Source of the DNA: an uncultured Clostridia bacterium
GTDB lineage: Bacteria; Bacillota; Clostridia; Christensenellales; Aristaeellaceae
Length of the DNA: 31,087 nucleotides
Reading direction: 5' to 3'
Assembly (NCBI GenBank): GCA_934621505.1
Contig: CAKTUU010000027.1
Span: 1 to 31,087 of the forward strand
Below, piece after piece: positions 23,689 to 31,087 of the stretch. Position numbers and translations under genes: made by a program. A model generated the notes under the pieces. The model searched no databases. It was given only the letters and a program-made list of their open reading frames with translations, and was not told the DNA's origin. Positions within the stretch are counted from its first letter, which is position 1. Each line of letters begins with the position of its first letter.

Positions 23689-23711
23689 ACGCGGCCTTGC
23701 CTGTTTTGAGT

Positions 23712-23756
23712 AAAAGGGGCCTGCCTTCTCCGATGCAGAGAAGGCAGGCCCCTTTT
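23712..23756. terminator. Bidirectional intrinsic terminator
   Basis: A perfect 19-bp stem (23712-23730 with 23738-23756) has a CGATGCA loop. TTTT ends it on plus and AAAA starts it, giving a T-run on minus, so it serves both convergent genes. Confidence 0.95.
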
Positions 23757-23758
23757 GT

Positions 23759-25150
23759 TTATTTTTCCTCAATGCATTTTTCAGCGCCAAACAGCGGGAA
23801 GGCCTGACCGGTTTCCAGCCGCATGCACAGCTTGCCATCCGTCAGGGTCAGCCGCATCAAAAAGGCATGGGGCGCGTTGCGCATCCGGCATTCCACCACC
23901 AGGCCGCCCGCCTCCCAGTGAGCGGCGGCGGAAAGCCGTAGCAGCTGGGGCTGGCGGCGGGGCATCATGGTGGTCAGGTTTGGAAAGAACGCCTTCAAAT
24001 ACAGGGAATTATCCTGCCACTGCCCGGAGGGAGCCGTCAGGCGCTGCACCCCCGTTTCGGTGCAAAAATCCACCGTGGCGCGATCCTCATCCGCCTGAAC
24101 CCGCAGGGACAGAATGCCCGCGGGATTTTTCTGCATGGTTCGCCAGCCGGTATCCATGGCCGCGCCCTGCAAAGTGCCCGCCGGTTGATAGGCGGCTTTG
24201 GGCCGGTCGTTTCCGGGCTTATCGTTCATTTCATCCAGGAAGGTCCACAGGCGCTCCACTTCCAGGGGCATGGCGTTGACGCTTTCCACCAGCAAGGCGG
24301 CCACCAGACGTCTTTCGGGAATGACCACGCACAGCTGGCCAAAGGCCCCGTCCCCCCGGAAGCCCTGCCGGGCGTTGCGCCAGAACTGGAAGCCATACCC
24401 CGCCGTCCAGTCGGGGGAGCCGTTGCGCACGTTGTCCTTTTGTTTGCCGGTAGCCATGCGCACCCATTCCCGGCTAAGGACCTGTTTGCCATTCCACTGC
24501 CCCTCATGCAGGTACAGCAGGCCCAGCCTGGCTACATCGTCGCAGCTGAGGCGCAGGCCCGTGCCGCCGTCGCAGCGGCCGTCCAGACAGGTTTCCCAGG
24601 AAAAATCCACAATGCCCAACTCCGCAAAGACGGTTTGGGCCAGCCACTGGGGCACGGGCATACCGGTCGCCCGTCGTACCACCTCGGCCAGCAGGCAGGT
24701 GGCGCCTGTGTTGTATACAAAAGTACTTCCCGGCTCATAGGCCAGGGACGCTTCAAAAAAGGCCCGCGCGCTGTCCTGTGCAAAGGCCATTTGCGGCATT
24801 ACGCAGGTTTCGTGTCCGTCCGCCATGGTCATCAGGTGGCGCAGGCGCATCCGCTGCCAGCGCTCATCCTCCTTGCACAGGGGCGCGTATTCCGGAAAAT
24901 AGGACAGCACGCTGTCGTCCGGGCGAAGCAGGCCCCGGTCATAGGCCGCGCCCAAAGCGGTGGAGGTAAAGCTCTTGCTGAGGGAATACAGCTCCCGCTT
25001 GTCATCGCAGCGGTAGGGGGAAAGGGCCCAGCGAATCACCTGCCTGTCCTCCTGAAAAACCTCCATGCAATGCAGCTGGGTGCCTTCCCTTTCCAAATCC
25101 GCCAGAAAATCCGCCAAAGCCTGTGGCGAAGTGTGCACAAACTGTTCCAT
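23759..25150 (-). CDS. Beta-lactamase-fold serine hydrolase
   Basis: The 463-residue protein is of the beta-lactamase/DD-peptidase-like family (class C/esterase EstB type). The nucleophile motif is S56-L57-S58-K59 (YSLSKSF). VYNTGATCLLAEVV corresponds to the YxN region, and a GDGAFGQL stretch is near the third active-site position. The C-terminal ~140 residues form a separate domain. There is no signal peptide or membrane helix, so it appears cytoplasmic or released by another route. It could be an esterase or amidase; beta-lactam resistance is not indicated. AGGAG lies in the end of the upstream surface-protein gene, whose stop is only 6 bases before, so the two are an operon. Confidence 0.85.
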   Translation of the reverse strand: MEQFVHTSPQALADFLADLEREGTQLHCMEVFQEDRQVIRWALSPYRCDDKRELYSLSKSFTSTALGAAYDRGLLRPDDSVLSYFPEYAPLCKEDERWQRMRLRHLMTMADGHETCVMPQMAFAQDSARAFFEASLAYEPGSTFVYNTGATCLLAEVVRRATGMPVPQWLAQTVFAELGIVDFSWETCLDGRCDGGTGLRLSCDDVARLGLLYLHEGQWNGKQVLSREWVRMATGKQKDNVRNGSPDWTAGYGFQFWRNARQGFRGDGAFGQLCVVIPERRLVAALLVESVNAMPLEVERLWTFLDEMNDKPGNDRPKAAYQPAGTLQGAAMDTGWRTMQKNPAGILSLRVQADEDRATVDFCTETGVQRLTAPSGQWQDNSLYLKAFFPNLTTMMPRRQPQLLRLSAAAHWEAGGLVVECRMRNAPHAFLMRLTLTDGKLCMRLETGQAFPLFGAEKCIEEK

Positions 25151-25156
25151 GCCGCG

Positions 25157-28100
25157 TTACTCCTGGTTGGTTTTGAGCCAGTTGCGCCCCGGAGCTGGCT
25201 GGGCCATGCTTTCCGGCAGCTGCTGGTCGTCCCTTAGCACATAGCCCAGGTCAAAATTGCGGTTATCGCTGCCGCTGACCACGTCAAAGGGATCGCTCTG
25301 GGCGTTTTCCCCATCGCCGCTGGTCAGGCAGCTGGAAATAATCCGCCACTCCGGCACGGGGGTGGTGGGGGTCAGGGCCGTGTCGGCATGGGCCACCAGC
25401 ACATAGGTTCCGGGGTACACGTCCGCAAACTGGTAATAGCCGTAAGCGTCGGTGGCGGTTTCGTACTGAACCTTTCCATCCTGCACCAGCGTAACGGCAA
25501 TGTTGGGCAGGCGCTTTTCATCGCCGTCCAGCAGGCCGTTGGCGTTTTCGTCCAGCCAGGCCAGATCGCCTACCTTGGCGGGCTTGATGTACAGAATATT
25601 GCTGTCCAGCTGATGCTTGGCCATTTCCAGCTGAATAGCGACGCTTTCGCCCTGACGGTCGGACATCACGGTCGCCCCCTCAGGGTAGTTGAGATCATTG
25701 GGGTGCACAAAGATCATGCCATCGGGCATGGAGGCGGTCAGCGTATACTGCCCGGGCCACAGGCCGTCAAAACGGTAGGAACCGTCCTCGCCGGTTACGG
25801 CGCTGGCAGCGGCTTTGCCATCCTGCATCAGCCGCACGGTAATTCCCTCCACAGGCGTGCGGCTGCCGTTTTCATCCAGATAGGCCTTGCCGCCGATGCT
25901 GGTGCGGCTGACCAGCCCCGCGTTCAGGCCGGAGCGCTGCTGCCCCTCGGCCATGGTCACGCCCTGCTGGCGCATGGTGTTTCCACTCAGGTCAAAGGTG
26001 CCCTCCCCCGCGGGGGAGGACTGAGCCGGCAGTTCAAAGGACACCGTATAGGTTCCGGGCCGCACGTTGTCGAAACGGAAGCCCTGTTCATCCGTCTGTG
26101 CGTGGACGGACTCGCCCTGTTCGCTGGTCAGGGTAACGGTCAGGCCGGTCATGATCCATTCCCCGTCGCCCTGCTTGCCGTTCTGGTTTTCATCCATCCA
26201 GATTTCGCCCCGAATGCTGCCGGGCTGCGCCAGGCCCAGGGCCTTGGGGGTGCGGTTGGTCAGCGCCGTCCAGGGAAACCGGGCGATGGACGCGGTTTCC
26301 TGAGCGGGCCAGAGTACGCCGTCCGCGTCAGGGCTGTGGCTGAAGATCATCCCGTCCGCCGCCTCCGCGGACAGGGTGTAATTGGCGGGCCGCAGGCCCT
26401 GCACGCTAAAGCGCCCGTCCACATCGGAGGATACCTGAACCTGGCTGGCGGTAGCGCGGTCGGGCGTAAAGGTCAGCGTTGCGCCATACACGGGTTCCTC
26501 CCCCGGGTCCTGCACGCCGTTGCCGTTGGCATCGTGGAAGGCGACGCCCTCGTAGGTGCCCAGTTCCACAGCGCCCGCCAGCGGGGCCGCGGCTTTTTCG
26601 CCCATGGTTACCGTAATGGTGATATCCGTTGCCCTGGCGGTGTTTCCCCCATCGGCGGTCCGGGCCATTTCGCAATGCTCCGGCAGCACATAGGTCAGGG
26701 TGTATTCCCCGGGCATCACTCCGTCAAAGAAGAAGCTGCCGTCCGCCTGCACCGGCTGGGTCAGGTCAATTTCCGCCTCCTGGGAATACAGGCGTACCTG
26801 GGCCTGCACCATGCCGGGCTCGTTTTCATCCCACAGGCCGTTGTCGTTGCTGTCCTGGAACAGCTGCCCGCTGACGGTGGAGGAGGGCAGCATGCCCGCG
26901 TTTACATCCGCATAGCTTTCGCCCATGGTCACGGTAACGGGAGCGGTTACGCCCATTTCCCCTTCCAGAGCGATCACATGGTTGCCGCCCTTTTCGCTAT
27001 CCCGCACCCGGGTAAAGCCGTAGCCTTTTTTGCGCTGCACCTGCACGGTATAGGTGCCGGGCAGAATGCCGCTCAGCTTATAGCTGCCCTTGGCGCCGGT
27101 GGTATCGGACGCCACCGCGTTTCCATCCCCGTCCACGGCCTGCACCTTCAATCCGGAAAGGATCTTTTCCTTTCCGTTCAGCACGCCGTTATAATCCGCG
27201 TCCTCAAACACGGTGCCGGTAATGGTCGCACCCCGGGCCACGCCCACCAGCGCGTATGCCTCGCCGCCGCTGACAATGCTGTAGGGCTGCACGCTGCTTT
27301 CCCGGCGGCCGTTCTTCTGCTCAAAGCGGTTGCCCTGATCCGCTGTGGCGGTAACGGTAAAGATGGAGCCGTCGTCCGGCAGGATGGCCCGCAGGCGGTA
27401 GTCGCCGCCCCGCAGGTTTTCCAGCGCAAAGCTGCCGTCCTTGCCGGTTACCGTTTTGCCCAGGGATTCGCCGTTGCTGATTTTGATGGCTTCCAGCGTC
27501 ACGCCCTCGTAGCCGGGTTCACCCTCGTCCATCACGCCGTTATAGTTCAGGTCCAGAAACGCCGTGCCGCGAATGGCGCCCTTTTGCACCAGACCGATAT
27601 TTTTATCGGTCACCTGCGCGGCGTTTTTGACCGGGTACTGCCGCTGGCGGGTCGCGCCGCTGAAAATGCTGCGCAAATCGCCGCCGGTTTTGGAATAGCG
27701 GGCAAACAGCATGCCCTCCGGCAGGGCAGCGGAGATGGTGTACACATCGTCCGGCAGGTTTTCAAATACATACAGGCCGTCCGAGCCGCTGGTCACGTCC
27801 ATTGCAGCGCCGCTCTTTTTCCCCTCCAGATGCACGGTAACGCCCTCTACGCCGGGTTCGCCCTCATCCAGCACGCCGTTGTTGTTCATATCCTCAAAAA
27901 CCATGCCGCTCAGGCTGCCCGCCTGCCGGGCGTCCAGCTCGTAGGCCTGGGTCTGCCCGCCGGTCAGGGCGATGGTCTGCCCATCCGGGCTGTCCGCCTG
28001 ACGGGTCAGGGAATAGCCCTGGGGCAATGTCAGCGTCAGGGTATACTGGCCGGGCCGCACATACCGGTCCGCCTGACCGTCCGCACTGGTGGTCAGCTGA

Positions 28101-28606
28101 AGGCTGCCGTTCAGGGTCATCACCACGCCGGGAAGGGCCCTGCTTCCCTGGGTGGCCTTCAGGGTCACCCGGGCCGATTCGGCCAGGCCGATGTCCATGC
28201 CGTCCACGGTTTGCCCCTCCGCCACGTCAAAGGCGGCGGAGCAGGCCATTCCATCCGCGGTGGTTTCCGCCGCGCCGCCGATGCTGGACGCATACAGGCG
28301 GTAGTTTTCCAGAGGGCATACCACCCGGTAAGTACCGTTCTCCAGTCCGGTGAACTGGAAAGCGCCCTGGCTGCTCTCCGTCAGCTGCTGATTGTTCATG
28401 GGCGTCCATTCCCCGTTCATCAGCCGCTCCAGATACACCGGCGCGCCCGCCATCAGCTGCTCGCCGCCGTCGCACACGCCGTTCTGGTTGGCGTCCACAT
28501 AGGCGCAGCCGGTTACGGCGCTTCGGCCGGCGGCCAGCGCGCCCGCCGCCAGCAGGCACGCCGCACATACAATTAATAGGAAGGAGCGCATTTTTGCGTA
28601 CTTCAT
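25157..28606 (-). CDS. Large secreted SdrD-B/Cna-B-like multi-domain protein
   Basis: The 1149-residue protein has a signal peptide (MKYAKMRSFLLIV..., cleaved about after residue 25) and then tandem Ig-like modules of about 110-115 residues. Nine carry a calcium loop of the type DxNxNGxxDxGE (for example DANQNGVCDGGE, DMNNNGVLDEGE, DLNYNGVMDEGE). One module near residues 150-230 lacks it, and another (DENGSRTPVEG) is degenerate. Each module has the sequence GSYxxxxxLxPGxYxxxxxLP. This is the SdrD-B/Cna-B design of Gram-positive adhesins. No LPxTG motif, C-terminal hydrophobic helix or charged tail follows the last module (end NWLKTNQE), so it is probably secreted or bound through partners. 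ATG 28606 is favoured by GGAGG 5 bases upstream. A strong promoter precedes it. Confidence 0.88.
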   Translation of the reverse strand: MKYAKMRSFLLIVCAACLLAAGALAAGRSAVTGCAYVDANQNGVCDGGEQLMAGAPVYLERLMNGEWTPMNNQQLTESSQGAFQFTGLENGTYRVVCPLENYRLYASSIGGAAETTADGMACSAAFDVAEGQTVDGMDIGLAESARVTLKATQGSRALPGVVMTLNGSLQLTTSADGQADRYVRPGQYTLTLTLPQGYSLTRQADSPDGQTIALTGGQTQAYELDARQAGSLSGMVFEDMNNNGVLDEGEPGVEGVTVHLEGKKSGAAMDVTSGSDGLYVFENLPDDVYTISAALPEGMLFARYSKTGGDLRSIFSGATRQRQYPVKNAAQVTDKNIGLVQKGAIRGTAFLDLNYNGVMDEGEPGYEGVTLEAIKISNGESLGKTVTGKDGSFALENLRGGDYRLRAILPDDGSIFTVTATADQGNRFEQKNGRRESSVQPYSIVSGGEAYALVGVARGATITGTVFEDADYNGVLNGKEKILSGLKVQAVDGDGNAVASDTTGAKGSYKLSGILPGTYTVQVQRKKGYGFTRVRDSEKGGNHVIALEGEMGVTAPVTVTMGESYADVNAGMLPSSTVSGQLFQDSNDNGLWDENEPGMVQAQVRLYSQEAEIDLTQPVQADGSFFFDGVMPGEYTLTYVLPEHCEMARTADGGNTARATDITITVTMGEKAAAPLAGAVELGTYEGVAFHDANGNGVQDPGEEPVYGATLTFTPDRATASQVQVSSDVDGRFSVQGLRPANYTLSAEAADGMIFSHSPDADGVLWPAQETASIARFPWTALTNRTPKALGLAQPGSIRGEIWMDENQNGKQGDGEWIMTGLTVTLTSEQGESVHAQTDEQGFRFDNVRPGTYTVSFELPAQSSPAGEGTFDLSGNTMRQQGVTMAEGQQRSGLNAGLVSRTSIGGKAYLDENGSRTPVEGITVRLMQDGKAAASAVTGEDGSYRFDGLWPGQYTLTASMPDGMIFVHPNDLNYPEGATVMSDRQGESVAIQLEMAKHQLDSNILYIKPAKVGDLAWLDENANGLLDGDEKRLPNIAVTLVQDGKVQYETATDAYGYYQFADVYPGTYVLVAHADTALTPTTPVPEWRIISSCLTSGDGENAQSDPFDVVSGSDNRNFDLGYVLRDDQQLPESMAQPAPGRNWLKTNQE
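25500..28520 (-). repeat. Tandem SdrD-B modules, ~340 bp each at DNA level
   Basis: The minus-strand equivalent of the plus-strand word GCCGTT (the N-G of the calcium loop) recurs at about 28480, 27875, 27535, 27185, 26840, 26516, 26180, 25863 and 25530. Spacing is about 315-350 bp except for one double-length gap (28480-27875), which holds a loop-less module. Repeats are diverged, so they are not recent duplications. Confidence 0.8.
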
Positions 28607-28653
28607 AAAAGCCTCCAAAAACCGGCGTATCAAACGCCAAATTACCAATATAC

Positions 28654-28682
28654 ATAGTAAAACATGCGGGGGGCTTTGTCAA
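28654..28682 (-). promoter_or_regulatory. Promoter of the SdrD-B-like/serine hydrolase operon
   Basis: Minus-strand consensus TTGACA (28682-28677), a 17-base spacer and TACTAT (28659-28654). The short leader has a GGCGT/ACGCC hairpin (28638-28624) just before GGAGG. Confidence 0.75.
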
Positions 28683-28769
28683 CGCCGCCAGGGGATTGTA
28701 ACAGGTTTGCGATGGAAAGCGCCAACCCGCTCCCAACCAAATTCATGTCAAAATTTATCATTATTCTAT

Positions 28770-28815
28770 TTGACTTTCCATTTTTGCTGTGACATACTAT
28801 TCCTATAGTTATATT
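28770..28815 (+). promoter_or_regulatory. Promoter-like region of the anchored surface protein gene
   Basis: TTGACT (28770-28775) with a TACTAT at 28795-28800 (19-base spacer), and a second -10-like TATATT at 28810-28815. The AT-rich region before the ribosome site AAGGGGGAG (28824-28832) clearly holds a promoter; which pair is used is uncertain. Confidence 0.4.
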
Positions 28816-28837
28816 ATATACATAAGGGGGAGCCATA

Positions 28838-30894
28838 ATGAAAGTTTTTCCCGTCCACATAAAATCTTGCCTAAGCGCTTAGTGCTTCTTGCTGGCATTT
28901 GTGGCCTGCTGGTTCTGGCCGGAACGGGGTGTGCGCTGGCGGAAGAAGGCGTTTTAGCTGAAGCGGAGCGAACTTCGCTAACCTTTCTTTGTCCGAACGG
29001 CTTAAAATTTGCCAACGAGCCGGTTTATGAAAACGGCGCATGGAACGTGATGATTGATACCGCCGCCACGGACTGGGCGGATGTTGTATCCAGCGGCTTT
29101 AACGATTCGCAGTACATCACCGGGTTTTTGGTCTGGATTCAGCCTGATCCTCAAAAAACGGCCAAGCTGTTCTGCGCAGGCGGCTTTAGCGGTTCCCAGC
29201 AGGAACTGCGGGCCTGGCTTGCCGATATGCAGCAGACGCCTCCTTATATGCAGACCTCGGTTCGCGCCAATCAAACTTCGATCGATTTGGGCTACTATGA
29301 TGCCGCTTCCGGGAAATTTTTCCCTGAAACGATCTTCCCGGATGAAAATCGAGCGTCTTTTGTCCGCTTCCAGTATGAAGATGATACCTACGACAGCCGC
29401 TATGCGTTGGTGAGGCTATCCTTTACCAGTACGGATCCTGTGGATGTTCCCATACCGCAGGTGACAAAAGAAAACCTCCTGCCCGATTTCAGCGGAACCG
29501 GGTATCAGTACCAGATTTCCACCGGCAAGTTAACCTACAGCAATCCAACGGACACGCCCAAGCAAGTAACGTTGGTAACGGCTGTCCGTGCCCCGGGAAG
29601 GAAGCAGGAAGCCGCCGGATGGGAAGCCTATGCCGGCCCATTTCCCATGAATATGGCGCAGGACAGCGGCGGACACCGCGTTGCCTTGCTCAAAAACGAG
29701 CTTTCTGCGCAGGCATCCGCTTTTTCGCAAAGCAGCATTATCACCTGGAAGGATGAAAACGGGCTGGTAAAGGCACGCCAGCGCTTGTCTATTGTCATTG
29801 TGCATGGCAATCCCAGACCGTGGCCTGAGTATGTGGATGAATTGGCCGCCTTTGACTCTAACGATGTAAAGCTGCGGGTGTTGGGCCATGTAGACGGCCT
29901 GTCCGTCCAGAAGGAAGGTTCCATCCTCCGGTTTACAATGGATGCGGAAAAGCTGATTCGCCAGGCGGCAGAGGGCAAAAAGAATTTGACGGACGCCTGC
30001 CTGGAGATTCAGATCAAACCGCCTAAGGGAGCCAAGTATTATACAGGCGGAGACGTACTGTTTGGGTCTAACAATATTTATGGTCCGGAAGCGGCGGAAG
30101 CGTACTATCGCGACAGTACAACCTATACGCCGGTAGAAATCACTCAGCCATGGATTTCCTTCTCTTTTCCCTATTTGGAGAGCAAGAGCTTTCAGCGGCC
30201 CGATGGCGGGACCATGCAATATTTCTTTTCTGCCGCAGGCGGCATGACTTCTGCATTGGCGGGCCATGTACACATTATCCGTTGGATTGGGGAGGACGAT
30301 GTGCTGCTTGGCGAAAACTACCTGATTTATACCTATGACGAAGCCGCCTTATCCTTTAAAGAAAAAGCGCTTGACAATGAAGGAGAGCTTACCGTCGATT
30401 TTCCCGCCCCTCGAGTCGTTATCAAAGGGAATTGGGGCAATCATCATGGAAAAGTTTTTCTTCAAGCAAAGCGTATGCCATCCAGCCCGAATAGTTATTA
30501 TTACCAGCTTCAACTGGAAGCTGAGGATGGAACGGTTCTCCCCATTCCCGCCGGCGAAAAATGCGATGTTTATCTTCCTTATCCCGATGGATATAATCGT
30601 CAGACCGCGCAGCATTTAACATTGACCATTGGCCATTATAACAGCCAAATGCAGCTGGTGGAAGATGTGTTTTCCGTGAAAAAAGGCAATTTGGAGCTTA
30701 CTCCCTTTGGAATGCGCCTGCGGGTAAGCAGCTTTAGCCCCTATGTGGTCAGCTGGGAAAGCGCACCCACTCAGGAAGAAACGGTCGTTCCGCCTCAAAC
30801 AGGCGATGTTTTTCCGCTTGCGCTGGTTTCGCTGTGCGCGCTGTTGGCGCTTGGGGCTGCCGGTTGGTTGGCAAGCCGTTATGCGGCAAGGTAA
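28838..30894 (+). CDS. Signal-peptide, PPQTG-anchored surface protein; apparent start frameshift
   Basis: The long open frame encodes about 680 residues: a hydrophobic signal peptide (KILPKRLVLLAG ... GTGCALA|EE), an unrecognised ectodomain rich in beta-prone segments, a pre-anchor region (SFSPYVVSWESA), the motif PPQTG, a hydrophobic helix and a basic tail (SRYAAR). The last part is a sortase signal of the (S/P)PxTG type known in some Clostridia. The only ATG with a ribosome site (28838, after AAGGGGGAG) reads MKVFPVHIKSCLSA and stops; it is one base out of frame. One extra T in the T5 at 28845-28849 would give MKVFSRPHKILPKRL and join the signal peptide exactly. Otherwise a TTG at 28867 or an ATG at 28789 inside the promoter would be needed. 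G+C is lower than in neighbours. A terminator follows. Confidence 0.75.
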
Positions 30895-30896
30895 TC

Positions 30897-30935
30897 ATTC
30901 CCCCTTATCCATCATTTGGATAAGGGGGAATTTTT
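30897..30935 (+). terminator. Intrinsic terminator of the anchored surface protein gene
   Basis: ATTCCCCCTTATCC (30897-30910) pairs perfectly over 14 bp with GGATAAGGGGGAAT (30918-30931), followed by TTTT. Confidence 0.92.
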
Positions 30936-30949
30936 GTAGTCATAAGAAA

Positions 30950-31087
30950 GGCTGTCCCATTTATTCAGAATGAATTTTCATTCCATTTTTAGCTGCAAGC
31001 CCGCATCTTGCCTGTAGGCGCGTCAAACATAGGTTACAGCAAGTTCGAAAAGAGCAGTCAAGGGAAAGGTGGAGATTTGCGAAGCAA
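30950..31087 (-). other. Unassigned right edge; possible truncated mobile-element end
   Basis: A minus-strand frame is open from the right edge to a TAA near 30961 and would end in ...KNGMKIHSE. It is followed by GGGACAGCC, which is similar to terminal sequences of some insertion elements. A GAATGA/TCATTC hairpin overlaps its end. The product is not recognised, and chance cannot be excluded in so short a stretch. Confidence 0.25.

Noticed and set aside
25388..28576. A plus-strand open frame of about 1060 codons opposite the SdrD-B-like gene
   Set aside because: It has no ribosome site or promoter, and its residues mirror the GC-biased codons of the real gene. The minus-strand gene has a signal peptide, repeats and a promoter.
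28789..28837. ATG at 28789 as the start of the PPQTG surface protein
   Set aside because: It lies in the promoter, has no ribosome site, and adds an aromatic stretch before the signal peptide.
1..31087. CRISPR arrays, prophage or complete mobile elements
   Set aside because: No spaced direct repeats, phage structural genes, or complete transposase were found.

Overview
The window looks like chromosomal DNA of a Bacillota (Clostridia) bacterium, probably an uncultured gut or anaerobic lineage. The support is AGGAGG-type ribosome sites, TTGACA/TATAAT promoters with 17-bp spacers, Clostridia-restricted families (DUF4317, DUF3842, an ECF-transporter S component, DegV), a two-[4Fe-4S] DUF362 protein and a G+C near 58-60% by eye. 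No tRNA, rRNA, CRISPR array, phage gene or complete insertion sequence was recognised.

Layout. 1-2754: a minus-strand promoter leaving the left edge, then a two-gene operon of a DUF89 phosphatase-like protein and a polytopic GT-C-like membrane protein. 2763-6936: DUF362 ferredoxin-type protein, a very strong 51-nt hairpin, then uvrA. 6957-9512: a three-gene operon (HD-domain phosphohydrolase, DUF4317, endonuclease/exonuclease/phosphatase family). 9513-13049: tandem hairpins and terminators, a zinc-ribbon protein with a structured leader, dnaA, a DnaA-box cluster, and a divergent operon of two unrecognised proteins. dnaA lacks its usual partners dnaN and recF. 13070-14550: ROK-like kinase with an N-terminal extension.

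14757-20759: two divergent operons share a 300-bp promoter region. Leftward are an ECF S component, a P-loop (uridine-kinase-like) kinase, DUF3842 and an Mrp/ApbC ATPase. Rightward are asd, dapA and dapB, consecutive steps from aspartyl phosphate to tetrahydrodipicolinate for lysine and diaminopimelate. 20744-23688: an XRE regulator and a DegV protein on minus, divergent from a second GT-C-like membrane protein. 23712-31087: a surface/secretion locus. A large secreted protein of about ten SdrD-B/Cna-B-like modules is co-transcribed with a beta-lactamase-fold serine hydrolase. Divergent from it is a lower-G+C gene for a PPQTG (sortase-type) anchored protein whose best start is one base out of frame.

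Most genes are housekeeping or conserved hypotheticals. The items most deserving follow-up are the isolated dnaA/DnaA-box region with its unknown divergent operon, the transporter-kinase-DUF3842-Mrp operon, the structured zinc-ribbon leader, the hairpin before uvrA, and the surface-protein locus with its apparent start frameshift.
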